The position numbers and the translations under genes are program-made. DNA of 64,000 bases from contig CAJJDN010000036.1 of assembly GCA_905182985.1 (NCBI GenBank), positions 312,982-376,981 of the forward strand, written 5' to 3'. The notes beneath the pieces are model-generated. The model was not told the origin of the DNA and did not search any database. It saw only the letters and a list, made by a program, of their open reading frames with translations. Below, piece after piece: positions 1 to 11,782 of the stretch (the first letter of the stretch is position 1; every line of letters starts with the position of its first letter). Source of the stretch: Paramecium sonneborni. Taxonomy: Eukaryota > Ciliophora > Oligohymenophorea > Peniculida > Parameciidae.

Positions 1-153
1 ATACTAACTTAATGGCAACATCTTGTCCAGTTTATTTATTAGTTCCTTTATTGTTATTAATAATATCATAGTACCTAAAAATATCTAACCAAAAGAACCA
101 CTTCCAATTTTTTTATCAAAAGAGAATCCAAATTTATTTAGTCCAACTTACAT
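1..153 (-). CDS. Casein kinase 1 family protein kinase, 5' part
   Basis: Only the N-terminus is in the window; the gene runs off the left edge. Translation from the ATG at 153 gives an N-lobe start in which a glycine-rich loop GSGSFGQIFLG is followed, after a 29-nt intron (GTACTA...AAAG), by TNKQTGQDVAIKLV with the ATP-binding lysine in the VAIK motif. The order GSGSFG-x-I-x-LGTN-x-QT-x-x-x-VAIKL is typical of casein kinase 1, a monomeric Ser/Thr kinase family, rather than of kinases in general. TAG is read as Gln inside the glycine loop. The stop of the ABCE1 gene lies only 42 bp upstream on the same strand. The family call rests on about 40 residues; the catalytic loop is outside the window. 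Confidence 0.8.
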
Positions 154-195
154 ATAAGAATATAATTATAATTGATTTAAATTTAATAAGAATTT

Positions 196-2049
196 TCACT
201 CATCTAAACAGAAATAGTGACCACTTTATTTCTATTCTCTATCTAAAAGAGAATCCATTTTATTGATTCTAGGTCTAAAGTTTGTAGGATCTTAAAAGAA
301 TATATAAAATATATATATATACCTCTTCTAAATGTGATATTTAGTACATTTAAGAATTTATTCATTCCTGATAATAAATCTTCTGGAGCATTAGCAACAC
401 AGGCTTTTCCTGGGACTCCATCATAAACAACAACTCTTGAAAAATATTTATAATGATTACTTATCTGCTAAATAAGTAGCCATAATAAAATCATGTTCAA
501 CAACAAATCCTGCTCTTTTAGTATTCATGATATATCTTTTAATTAATTTAGATGTAGCAACTCTTTATTCTGCATCTAAATAAGCTGATGGTTCATCTAA
601 TAAATAGACTTCAGCTGCTTTTCCTAAAGCAAGAATTAATGCAACTCTTTATAATTCTCCTCCTGATAATTTCTTAACTTCATTATCTTCTAAATCTTCA
701 ATCCTTAATGGTTTATAAACATCAGTTTAAAACTATGGATTTCTATGACTATCCTATAATTTAGTTCTAAATAATTCTTAAACAGTTCCATCAAATGTAG
801 GTGCAATCATTTATGGTTTATAACTTACACTTAATTTTGGAATATCAACAGCATCTTTATCTTTTCCTGCTAACATCTTTATAAATGTAGTTTTTCCTGT
901 TCCATTTTCTCCTAATAATACAACTATTTCTGAATTATTAAAACCTCCAGCTTTTATTTACAATGAGAATTCCCCTTACACTTTTTTCATATCAGGATAT
1001 TAATAATTTTTCTTTTATTTTTGATTTTCTAACATATCCAAATTATCTGAAATCTTAAAATTTAATTCGTAATCTCTAAATCTCATATTCTCTGTTGGTA
1101 CAAATCCAGCTAAAAAGATATTAATACCTTCTCTTACTGAAAAAGGCATAGTAACTATTCCATAAGCTGTTTGTTCACCATATAAACAACATATAAAATC
1201 TGATAGATAATCTAAAATAGATAAATCATGTTCCACTACAATTAAATAATTATTATCTCTCACTTAATTTCTAATAATTCTTGATGCTACTACTCTCTAC
1301 TTTATATCTAAATAAGATGTTGGTTCATCAAGCATTAAACAATCACTTTCTGATATACATGCCATCAATATAGCAAATCTTTATAATTCACCTCCAGACA
1401 ACATTCCTATTTCTCTATCTAATAAATGATTTAATTCCAAGTCTTTTAATAATTAATCTGCTCTATTCAATTTATCTTTATTCTTTATTACTTCACCAAC
1501 TTTTCCTTTTACTGCCTTACCAATTGAATCTACATATTAAGGTTTAATCACTGCTTTAACCTTTCCTTCAAATACTTTTTATAAATAACTTTATAATTCA
1601 CTTCCTCTAAAGTATTTTAAAATCTATTCAACTGAAGGAGGCTCTTTGTATAAACCCAAATTTGGTTGCACCTTACCACTTAGAATTTATAATGCTGTTG
1701 ATTTCCCTATACCATTTGTTCCAACCAATCCTAATACTTAACCTGGTCTAGGTGTAGGTAATCTATGTAATTTGAAAGAATTTGCTCCATATTAATGAGT
1801 CAATTCTCTTGATAAATCTTTTGGTAAGTTTATAATCATAATTGCTTTAAATGGACATTTCTTAACACATATTGCACATCCAATACATAATGGTTCATTT
1901 ATTGTACATAATTTACTTTACTTTGTAACCTCAATACACAATTTCTCACTCTTATTTATTGGACAATTCTTCTTGCATTCCAATGCACAACGCTATGGTT
2001 TACATCTATCTTTATTTATGATAGCAATTCTTAACTTTGATTCCTCCAT
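196..2049 (-). CDS. ABCE1: ABCE1/RLI1 ribosome-recycling ATPase
   Basis: Twin-ATPase ABC protein that splits ribosomes after termination and is needed for ribosome export and initiation; cytosolic and nuclear. The protein is 598 aa after removing introns of 25 and 32 nt, the normal family length. The N-terminus carries the two 4Fe-4S clusters (cysteines in [18 protein letters not shown] and [13 protein letters not shown]). ABC domain 1 has Walker [10 protein letters not shown], signature LSGGELQRF and Walker [12 protein letters not shown]; domain 2 has [17 protein letters not shown] and [10 protein letters not shown]. The conserved C-terminal tail [15 protein letters not shown] is restored only when the 32-nt intron is spliced. 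The start is the first ATG before the iron-sulfur domain. Neighbours are the CK1 gene downstream (42 bp) and the divergent V-ATPase a gene. Confidence 0.97.
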
Positions 2050-2906
2050 TAATTAAATTCTTTAATTAATTTATATTTCCTTATTAATTTATATTTTTTA
2101 TGTTTCGATTCATTTCTACTCAACATCACCAACAACTTATTCTTTTTTATACATTATCCTATTCATCACTTTACTTCTCTATCAATTCATAATCTCATTT
2201 TAAGCAATTAATAGTTGCTTTTTTAAACATTCAATCATGAAGATATTTTGCTTCTTTTGCTTTTTCAGCACTCATCTTAAAATATCATAAATTGATTGTG
2301 ACTATCAATAAATTTTGATAATGTCAATAAAATAAGCTAAAAAACTTAAAGTTCACTTTAAAGTCCATAAATATCCTGAAGACTATATTTTTACAAGAAA
2401 TTAATTCAAAAATTATGTATTTCTTCAAAACTGGAGAACTGCAACTAATTTTGTAATATTAAAATATATGCATTTTTTTACTTACAATCTTTCATTTAAT
2501 CATCTTTAGGTCTTTTTATTATTAAATTATGAGATCTATGTAAGATGATATGAGAGACTCATATAAGTTACTACAAATATAACTAAAATCACGTAAAAAA
2601 TTCTAAGCAATGAGAAATATCTTAGGATTAATATTATTTATTGGACAAATAGCCTTAATATCTAAGTATAAATTATGTTAAATTCTAGATATAAGAAATG
2701 AGTTAAAATATTAAAAAGAAAGAATTTTAACATTCCAGATAATCCTTTTATTTATGGCAAGATCCTTAAGTAGAAACTAAACTTTTAAGAATTACAATGA
2801 AAGATACAGTTGCAGCTATTTTAATATAAAGATTTTAATGTTCATTGTTTGCTAAAAAATTATTTATGCTTCTTGATTTAACATAAATATTATTTATATC
2901 TTATTG
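2050..2906. other. Divergent intergenic region between ABCE1 and V-ATPase a
   Basis: An 857-bp spacer between two divergent genes, long for this window. It must hold both promoters, but I see no clear core elements. A Gln-recoded frame at 2529-2876 is described separately. The stretch 2050-2520 has short frames only; one reverse-strand piece begins MSAEKAKEAK (2265 downward) but hits TGA after 14 codons. Confidence 0.5.
2529..2876 (+). CDS. Possible small protein, 115 aa, unknown
   Basis: Uninterrupted frame of 115 codons plus TGA just upstream of the V-ATPase a gene. It begins MRSMQDDMRDSYKLLQ and contains one hydrophobic stretch (about residues 32-44, ILGLILFIGQIAL), so it could be a small single-pass membrane protein. 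It uses TAA as Gln several times. Against it: with TGA as the only stop, frames of about 100 codons arise often by chance in AT-rich DNA, no homologue is recognised, and another frame in the same stretch also looks plausible near 2740-2800. It could equally be leader sequence of the next gene. Confidence 0.3.
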
Positions 2907-5749
2907 ATGAGTTTCTTTAGATCAGAGACAATGGCATACTATTAGATAATAGTACCTAAAGAGAGCGCATGGGAGGTGTTTAATTAAATGGGAAAATTGA
3001 GTATGGTAGAGAATGGAATATTTATTTAAGGTCTAAGTTGTGGATATGTCACCAGATGAGCCTCATGTGAATCGACCTTTTTATCAATACATAAGGAGAG
3101 CTGATGAAGTGATCAGTAAATTAAACGTACTGGAAGCTGAAATGTTGAAGTACAGAATAAAGAATCTGAAATGCTCTGATTATTAATAATTCTTAGAAAG
3201 AATGTCCTAATATACAAAGGATATAAACTAAAGTGAGGATAAATGGTTTGATCTTATTGAGAGTACTTTGGATGAAAAACATAGTAATTTATTGTAATTC
3301 ACTTAAGCCCAATTGATTGAACAGATTCAAAATTTAGAGTAAATCTCGGTTCGTAAAAACACTTTATTTGAACATAAAGCAGTTTTGATAAAATCAAAGG
3401 AAGTTTTAGGTCCAACTTATTATACGAAGGGAAGAAATGTGGCTATTAATCCATAAATAGGTGGAATCCCAGATTAACAAAAAGTAGCACAACCATGTAT
3501 TATTGTATGTTATAATGACAATAGTGTACAATTTAAATTATTTGGTGGGTGTAGTTGATAGATTAGAAGCCAATCGTTTCAAAAGAATGGTATTCAGAGC
3601 TTCAAAAGGAAATGCATGGATTGTATTGTCTGATATAGAATATTCAAGAATGGATGCTTCATTAGAATCAGGCAACTTGGATTCTGATAAATCAGCAGCT
3701 AAGAATTTGGAAAAACAAAGAACAGTGTTTTTGATTGTTTACACAGGAGGTGGATAAGACTTCTTAAGGACTAAACTAAATAAAATTTGTGATTCATTTA
3801 ATTGTGCCAAATTTGTACTTCCAGATGACCCTTAACTTTTGGTTTAAAAGACATTAGAATTAGATCGTTCATTAGATGAATGTGATAATGTATTATACAA
3901 TTTAATTGTTAGTTACTAAGATTGACTGCAGGTAAAATTAAAGAATTGTTATTGGAATATGCTTAGATATAACCATAGTTGAAAATATCATTGTTAGAAA
4001 TGAGTAAGCTGTTGATGGTCAAAGAAAAGGCACTATATACAAATTTAAATTATCTATATCAAAAGGAGAGAATATATATTGGATTCTTTTGGGCACCTAA
4101 ACATTTCGAAGGGGAATTACATCATATGTTACACCAATTGAGTGTTTAATAGAGTAATGTTTCTGTGGGATAAATAATTGAGTTGGAACCACCTGAAAAG
4201 GTGCTTACACCAACATATTTTAAAATAAATGAATTCAACTATGTGTTTTAAGAAATTGTTAATACTTATGGAATTCCAAGATATAAGGAAGTTAATCCTG
4301 GAATGTTTGCGGTAATGTTTTTCCCATTCATGTTTGGTATAATGTTTGGAGATATTGCTCATGGTGGTGTTTTATTTGTGCTATCATTTTTATTAGTAAA
4401 AAATGCTGATAGCTTAAGAAAATTACCTGATTTTGCTGGTTTAATATAAGTTAGATACTTATTTTTATTAATGGGTTTATGTGCTTTGTATTGTGGTTTA
4501 ATTTATAATGATTTCATGTCTTTAACTTGGAATATATTTGGAAGTTGTTTTGAAAATGTAGAAAATTCAGAAGAGACTGTATATATAAAAGGTTGTACTT
4601 ATCCAATTGGATTTGATCCAAAATGGTTTATAGCAAGTAATGAATTGAATTTCTTTAATTCTTTTAAGATGAAATTTGCAATAATTTATGGAGTATCTTA
4701 AATGATATTTGGTATTTTATTAAAAGGAGTGAATACAATTTATTTCAAAGATTATTTATCATTTATATGTGAGTTCTTGCCATAAATGATATTTATGTGT
4801 ATTACATTTGGTTATATGGCAATAATGATTATATTAAAATGGGGATAGAGTTGGGAAGGAAGAACAGATTAAGCTCCATCAATTATTAATTCAATGATCA
4901 ACATTCCATTATAAGGAGGATCTACAGATGGAAAACCTCTATTTCATTTAGAAACATAAGAATCACTTTAATAATCAATATTATTTTGGTCATTTTTATG
5001 CATTCCATGGATGTTGATTCCAAAACCAATAATTGAAGTTATTCAACATTATTCTGGAAAAAAGCATGAAAAAAAACCATCAAAGGCCCTTGAACCCAAG
5101 GATGAAAGTAAGGAAGCTTTATTACCAATGCAATAGAGTTCAAAATCTATTAATTAAAGTGCATTAGCTGAAGAACTGAGATTATAATTGATATAAAAAG
5201 AAAAAGAGAAGGAATTAAGAAGAAAATAATTAGAAGAATAAAGACTGAAAGAATAAGTAGGAGAAGATGTTAAACCATAAGATTAACCATAATAATTATT
5301 ACCAAAATAATAAGAATAAAGTGGTGGACATGGACACGGTCATGAAGAATTTGATATTGGAGAACTTGCAGTTCATTAAATTATTGAAACAATAGAATTT
5401 GTTCTTGGATCTATTAGTAATACTGCATCTTACTTACGTTTATGGGCCTTATCATTAGCTCATGGTTAATTGGCCAAAGTATTTTTTGAAAAATGTATTG
5501 GTGCAGGAATTATTGATGGAAATGTCATCATTTTAGTAATTGGCTGGCCCATATTTTTACATTGTACTATTGGAGGTATTTTTAATACTTATTTTAGTTT
5601 TAATGTGTATGGATCTAATGGAATGTTTCTTACATGCTTTAAGATTGCAATGGGTGGAATTCTAAAGCAAATTCTATAAAGCTGATGGCATAAAGTTTAT
5701 GCCATTTTCATTCAAGGAAGTTCTAACTAACTAGCCTAAAGATTAATGA
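2907..5749 (+). CDS. V-type H+-ATPase subunit a (V0 sector)
   Basis: Membrane subunit that forms the proton half-channels of the V-ATPase and acidifies vacuoles and endosomes. After removal of four introns (25, 28, 23 and 22 nt; for example 3006-3030 and 3497-3524) the protein is 914 aa, as expected. The cytosolic N-terminal half has the family pattern MSPDEPHVNRPF; the membrane half starts with VNPGMFAVMFFPFMFGIMFGD. The essential arginine is seen in YLRLWALSLAHGQL, and the C-terminus ends QWVEFQSKFYKADG-x-KF-x-PFSF, the canonical family ending. A loop before the last helices is Gln/Lys-rich with GHGHGHEE. The start ATG at 2907 precedes the conserved N-terminal MAYYQIIVPKESAWEV. It converges on the helicase gene with a 71-bp gap. 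Paramecium has many paralogues, so I do not assign which one. Confidence 0.96.
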
Positions 5750-5820
5750 ATTATTCATGAACATTTATATATATCATACAACATTCTATAAAATTGTTAA
5801 ATAAATAGATTTATATACAC

Positions 5821-7786
5821 TCATGTAGTGAAAACTCCTTTCTTTTCCAATCTCTTATTTCTCTTTTTCAATTTAAATCCATGTTTTAATTTCCATACCT
5901 TCTTACCACTTATAGGTCTTAATCTAGATGAATCTATTAATTCTGGATCTTCTTCATCTTAATTTATTGTAACATATTAGTTCTCAGGTTTCTTTGCCTT
6001 TTCTTTCTCTTCCTATTCAGGTAACATATTATTGTTCATTTCCTCATTCAATAATCTTCTTTTCTTTATTAATTTATCATGATCTTAATCATGAACTCTC
6101 ACCAAAACTCTTACTTTAGATTAATCTCCTTACATCTTCCTCTATTTCTTTATAAATTCTGGTAACAAATATTCAGGCACAGGTCCTAGATCATTTTTAT
6201 ATTTTTATACCTTAAGGTAATTATATTGAGGATCTATTTAACTTTTTCTTTAATTATACTATTTAATCTTATAATAATTCTTTCTCTTTTTAATTTTATT
6301 AAAAATACTCCCCTAAATCTGGGGATTTTAGCATCTTCTTTTTAAAATCTATCTATTCTGCCATCTTAACTTAATATTTTGATATATTCTTTGTTGTATC
6401 CTCTATACGATATCGAAATGCTTCTATCTCATTTTATCTTATTGGATATTCTTTACAATTAATATTATTGTATTCTTTATTTACAAATTGCATTACTGTT
6501 TCAACATTTTACTCATTATTAGATGCAATACAAACTGTATTTGCTACAGATTTTAAGATTTGATCTGGTAATTCGTTTGGTAATAAATTATATAAAATAA
6601 TATTATCTAATTTTTTTAATGTGTAAGGTTATTTCGATTTTTTCTCTGCCTATTTAGTTCTTTCAAAGAATTCATTTTCAAGATCTAAAAACACATTTGC
6701 AGTAGCTATAAGTATTTAAATTACACCAGTATTGAAAGTTGATAAAGTATAATATTTAAGAGTTTTTGGGTTTTCATGATTATAAATTTGAAATCTTTCG
6801 ATATTACATCTTTAAAAGAGTAATTATAGATAATAAATTTCAAATAGATTTTAACATATAATAAGTGTTTTACCTTAGATGAGGTTTAATTTCAAAGTAA
6901 TATATAAAACAATTTGTTATTAAGTTAGGTCTGAATAGAAATAATAAAAAAGATTAGGTAATTCACATTTAGTTTGTTGAATGGTTTAATCTTATTATTC
7001 TTATTCTTCTTAATCTTCTTCGATTTTGGCTACAGTAATAGCTTTTCCAAGAATAAGTTCAATTAATTTTTCATCTCCAACATAGATAGTAAATTAATTT
7101 TTAGCAATCCATTTAGAAACTATTTCTAATTAGTTTTATCCTCCATAGAGTGTAGCTAGATTGCAATCATCAAATAAGGCAAATTAGAAACATCTATTAT
7201 CAACTTTTCCACTTGCTTTTAATTTACAAACAGAATAATATGTGGCAAACAAGATGGATGGTTAAGTAACAGGAGGTAAGACAATATTATATTAATCATC
7301 TAATATATTATAGATAAATATAGTACTTTTTGCATTGAGAGGAAATTATGAATTAATATCAAGTAAAGCAATCTCATAGGTAGAATTTTAGAGTAATTTT
7401 TGAATGAAATTTTTGCATTATGTTGATTGTTCTCTGCTAGCAGAAGTGATAAGTAGATAATATCCATTCTAAAATAGTTTGATTATTTTTTACATCTTCA
7501 TCTGGAGTAAAATGATCTAGAGATTTTAAAAATTAATCCAATATAATTAATAGACAGGAAGTAGTTCTTCCACTTTATTTAGGAGCTTCAATACATGTTA
7601 AGTGTTTTTTGTGTTGAATGATCTAATAATTACTATTAAATATACTTATAGTAAATTATTCATAATAAAAGTTGGATGTTTAATGGTAGCAAACTCTCTT
7701 TTGAGTTGTGAGAGTAATGGTAATGTAATTTGATGCAACTTGAAGAATTATTGTATGGTAAGTTCTTGATCAATATATTACTCCAT
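5821..7786 (-). CDS. DDX56/Dbp9-like RNA helicase homologue with degraded motifs
   Basis: Best match by eye to the DDX56/Dbp9 branch of DEAD-box helicases, which act in large-subunit rRNA maturation. The clearest family marks are in the C-terminal half: a helicase-C-like block GKTLIICQNLFEIYYL, then NEIEAFRYRIEDTTKNIS, a run DLGEYFQQN, GPVPEYLLPE and a basic tail KKVWKLKHGFKLKKR. The N-terminal half keeps the layout but lost catalytic residues: the Walker A position reads APKQSGRTTS (family A-x-x-GSGKT), the DEAD position reads LFDDCNL and the HRxGR motif is unrecognisable. Introns of 23 and 25 nt are clear and at least one more is needed. The start at 7786 lies 21 bp after the aquaporin stop. 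I infer a non-catalytic structural homologue. Confidence 0.7.
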
Positions 7787-7807
7787 AATTAAATTTATAT
7801 ATATGTC

Positions 7808-8642
7808 TCATTTTTTTAATAAAGGCAAATAAATGGAATTGTAAAAAATGGAAGCCATATAAGCTCCAAATAAAGGAGCAAATAAGAATACCCAAAAATT
7901 GGCTAATTTGGTTGTGTCATTTAACCAGAAGGCTTCAAATAATTCTAATCCTACCCCCATAGCTGGATTTAAACAACCTGAAATAGAGGATGAATATAAT
8001 ACCTCCTGAATGTGATGATAATTATCTAGAAAAGAATAAAGCTAAGGCAATCCAAGCAATTCCTGCAATATCATTATTAGTCTAACGCGTTTATTCATGA
8101 ACTTAAATATGTATAAAAAGAACAAACATAAAGGTTCCAAAAGCCTAAAATAAGGTTGGTCATACTTCTCCACATAAATCTGCTAACATCCATTCAATAT
8201 TTGTGCTTTTTATACTTGGAGATGTTACCACTCCAAGTATTAGATAAGCTATCCATGCACCTCCAACTGCACCTAATAATTAGGCTGTCCAATATATTCT
8301 TAATGTCCATGAACTTATTGTGTCATCACAATAAAAACTAAATGATACAGCTGGATTAACATGACCACCTGTAAATTTACAAGTTAAAAATATTGCAGCA
8401 TATAAATAAGCAGCAATCAATATATCTGATCCATTTGATGCTACTATTCCATATGCAAATAATCCAGTTCCGATTGTCTCAAATATAAATATGATTGTTA
8501 AATCCCCAAATGTTTTTGGCGCTGGTCTCTTTACTGGTACTTAATGAGGATCTTCTACATCTAATTCAATTAGATGAGTCTATGGTTATTGCACTATATT
8601 TTAATGTTCATCATTTTCCTATATTTATTTCGATTATTCCAT
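7808..8642 (-). CDS. Aquaporin / major intrinsic protein
   Basis: Membrane channel for water or small solutes. The 262-aa protein (introns of 21 and 25 nt removed) has the twofold MIP layout: a polar 40-residue N-terminus, then the first half with GGHVNPAVSF, and the second half with SGGCLNPAMGVG. Both half-helix NPA motifs are present, but the second lacks the usual Arg directly after NPA (NPAMG instead of NPAR), so the selectivity filter is atypical. Six hydrophobic segments can be placed. The second intron splits the GGC codons just before the second NPA. It ends 21 bp before the helicase start on the same strand and starts 46 bp after the Sel1 gene stop. Confidence 0.93.
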
Positions 8643-8688
8643 TTATAAATATATAAATATAACAAAAGTTTGAGTTAATATACTAAAT

Positions 8689-10973
8689 TCAAGGTTGGTT
8701 GAATAGATATTTTGAAGAATTAATAGATCTATGACTTGGTAATTTAGTAAAATTAAAACGATCCTTCTTAGAAGAATTTGAAGATATATTAATTAATGAT
8801 GGTGGCTTAGGGGAACTATATTAAGATTATTATTATTGATCAAATCTTGTTGATGATTATTATTATTAAGGTGATTGAATTTATAATTTTAATTAGGATA
8901 GCATTACACTGCTTTCTCCTCTTTTAAAACTATTGTATTCAGAACCTCCTCTTTTTCTATCTTAATCATTCACTTCATTTGGTTTAACAATACTTATTGT
9001 CATTATTGTATGTCTATCTTATCTAGTAGATTGATTCTCTTATTCTAATGGAATGGATCTATTATTTTATGAAATCTTTCCTTTCTAAATTTAATATGCT
9101 TTTCTTTAATCACTCTACTTCACTTAATCAATAAATCCTCCTTAAATATTTAACTTTTATAATGATGATTATTATGAACTTGTTGGTAATTCCTCTCTAT
9201 CTTTTAATATCTTTTCTAATTAAACTCTACATTTTAGACATCCCCTCCATTATCCTATCCTATTTTCATTTGATAATAATACCTAAATTATTCAACTGCC
9301 TTTTATAAATTCTTCTCACATTATATCCCCTTTAAATAGATCTTTCCTCTCATATAATTTATTATTGATTAATCCTTCAAAATAATCTCCAACTAATCTA
9401 ACAGAAACAGAAAATCATTTAACGAACTTTCCTCTCTCTGTAAAATTTGAAAACGAAGATTAAGTAATTTCTTGGCACATTTTTAATCACCATTTAATGC
9501 ACCTTATTCGAAAATTAAGTCAGCCATTATAGGATTAGCTTATAAATCTTCTCCTAAACCATTTAACAACACCATTCCAAGATCGTAAAATGCTGGTAAA
9601 TAGTCTTAATTCTTAGCTTAATTAAGTAATGGATATATTAATTACTTTCTATTCTAATTTATATATATTCATTTTTACTTTATTTAAATTTTATTTACTC
9701 ATTTCTTAATACAACAAAGATAATTTATATATTGCTTCTACTGAATTCCTTTTTTGAGCCTACTTATAAAAGTATTCAGCATCTTAGAAATCTTTCTCCA
9801 AAGAGTCTAACATTATTATTTATAAATATCAATATTACAATTTTATAACTCTAAACCAGAAGTGTACAAATCCCCTAAATAATTCATAGATGGAACATGT
9901 TCTAATTCTGCTGCCTTTCTTAATAGTTTAATAGCTAAATCACAATCTTTAGTTTTAATAGTAGTCACACTTGATTTTCTACTTTATTGATCATCTTTTT
10001 CAAAAAATTTGTCAAAGACTTTCTCTTCCTAATAGATTATTTAAAATTTATTATTACTAATATTAATTTAGATGCCCAATAGACACTAAATGTATGTCCT
10101 TGGTCAGCACTCAATTTAAAATAGTTAAAAGCCTACCACAAGTGGTGTTAAAATTCATTACCTGATCATAATCTTTTTCTCCTATATCACCATCCATAAA
10201 TATCTATCCCATAATTGCTTATGCTATTGGATGGTTGTCTTCTGCTAGTCTTTTATATATTTATAAAGCACTGTCTCTATTCTTCTCAATTCCTAAGCCC
10301 GCATACATTTCATGAGCATTTCTCAATTATGTATCTAAATATCCTTTTTTAGATTTTTTGGAAATGTCTAAATTCTTCGTTCGTATTTCATTAGTGAACT
10401 ATTCAAACCACTCGTTTAAACGTTATTTAAATTCATTTGTAGATAATGTATTCATAGTTCTATTTTCCAACAACAACACTTATTCCCAAAAAAAGCATTG
10501 TTTTTCTAAAGCACGAAGGTGTTTATCATATTGTTTATGAGTAGGCCCTTTACATGGCCATTTAATAGATTCTATTAAACTAAATGCATCATGGACTTCT
10601 TATATTGTTCTTATTGTATCTCTTTAAAGATTGAATAATGACTAAGTTATCTTAACCTTAATTAAGTTTTGTTATGAACTATAATTCTAAAGAATCTATT
10701 AAGTTTAACCTAATATTTATGTTGATAACTATCTTTTTCCTTCATCTAACTTAGAACTAATCTCAACCTATGATATGAGGTCAGCTAATTAAAATAGAAA
10801 ACCATACATATTTATTAATGTGCTGTCTAAAACTTGAACCCATCATAAAATTATGAATCATTCTCTATTGAATTAACACTTACTTAATCACAATATTGTG
10901 ATATTGTCTAATTTAAATGTTCTTAATGGCTCTTATATAAGCTGTCGTTGACATATCGTGAATTCAGTGACAT
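8689..10973 (-). CDS. Sel1-repeat (TPR-like) protein
   Basis: A 707-aa protein after six introns (23, 29, 29, 32, 25 and 23 nt), which together keep one frame. Repeats of the Sel1 type are visible, for example NAHEMYAGLGIEKNRDSAL, MGQIFMDGDIGEKDYDQ, MNYLGDLYTSGLEL, FYDLGMVLLNGLGEDLQ and YMRGKIYLKGIQCEKNLQ, each an alpha-helix pair with the small-residue G-x-G turn. Sel1 proteins are scaffolds, for example in protein quality control or kinase pathways; no specific role can be read here. The last about 150 residues are Gln/Ser-rich, basic and probably disordered. The start at 10973 (MSLNSRYVND) is chosen because a 23-nt intron just downstream joins it in frame to the repeat region. It follows the coiled-coil gene with a 36-bp gap. 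Confidence 0.85.
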
Positions 10974-11009
10974 ATATATAATTTATTAATAATAATTATT
11001 ATTTTCTTC

Positions 11010-11782
11010 TCATCTCTTCTGACCACTCCAACTTTAAAGCTCCATGAATTTATTTTAAGACTTACTCAGCATATCTTAAGTTTACTAATTAATATAACTT
11101 ATTGTACCTTTAAACGAATTTTCAATGTTTCCTCATCTTTATATAACTTTTCTCTTGACTTTTTTAACTTTTCCTCTATTAATCTCTCATATGAAACTCT
11201 CTCCTTATAAAATTATTATGATTTAATCTCATCCAATTTCTTTGTTTCTTCTTTCTTTTTCTTCCTCTCCTTCTCTTCCTAATACAATGCTTCCCTAATC
11301 TTTTGGTTCTCTTACAATATATAATCTCTCGTTCTACTTAAAGTTAATTTGATTGTACTTTTGTATTCTTTTACTTAAGATTGTTTCATCGAATCTCTTA
11401 AATCAATTACTAACAATACCCTAATTTCTAATCTGCCTTTCTTTTTTCAATAAAGTCTTCTTCACTTTTTCTTATTGTTTAAATTTACTATTTTCTTCTT
11501 CTCATCTTTTCATCCTTTATTTATTATGCCTCATTTGCTAATTCCTACAATTATTTCTTTACTAAGATTCCATTTTCTATTTTATCAGCTGCCATCTCGT
11601 ATAACTTAGTCTGCCTAAATCAAGTTACATTTTACTAAATGTAAGTTTTTCTACTCTGTCTATTTCAACAAAGTTATTTTTGCCATCTATCTTTCATATG
11701 CTAACTTCTCTTATTTCTTTTAATCTGTTGCCTAAGGTAGAGGAATATTAGGTTTTTCATCATCATTTTAACTCCTTGACAT
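11010..11782 (-). CDS. Charged coiled-coil protein, 233 aa
   Basis: Not recognised. Three introns (25, 23 and 23 nt) give one frame of 233 aa beginning MSRSQNDDEKPNIPLPQ. Almost the whole chain is predicted helical and coiled-coil by composition (stretches such as EEKERKKKEETKKLDE and ERLIEEKLKKSREKL), rich in Lys, Glu, Gln and Arg, without membrane segments or cysteine motifs. Such small coiled-coil proteins are frequent among ciliate cytoskeletal and basal-body components, but nothing in the sequence proves this. The C-terminal end (SWSGQKR then TGA) follows the third intron, GTACAA...TTAG. Confidence 0.75.

Noticed and set aside
2980..3540. Apparent frameshifts in V-ATPase subunit a
   Set aside because: They disappear when the GT...AG segments of 25 nt (3006-3030) and 28 nt (3497-3524) are removed.
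10490..10809. Start of the Sel1 protein at the ATG at 10809
   Set aside because: An ATG at 10973 joins in frame through a typical 23-nt intron and adds a protein-like N-terminus, leaving a 36-bp gap.
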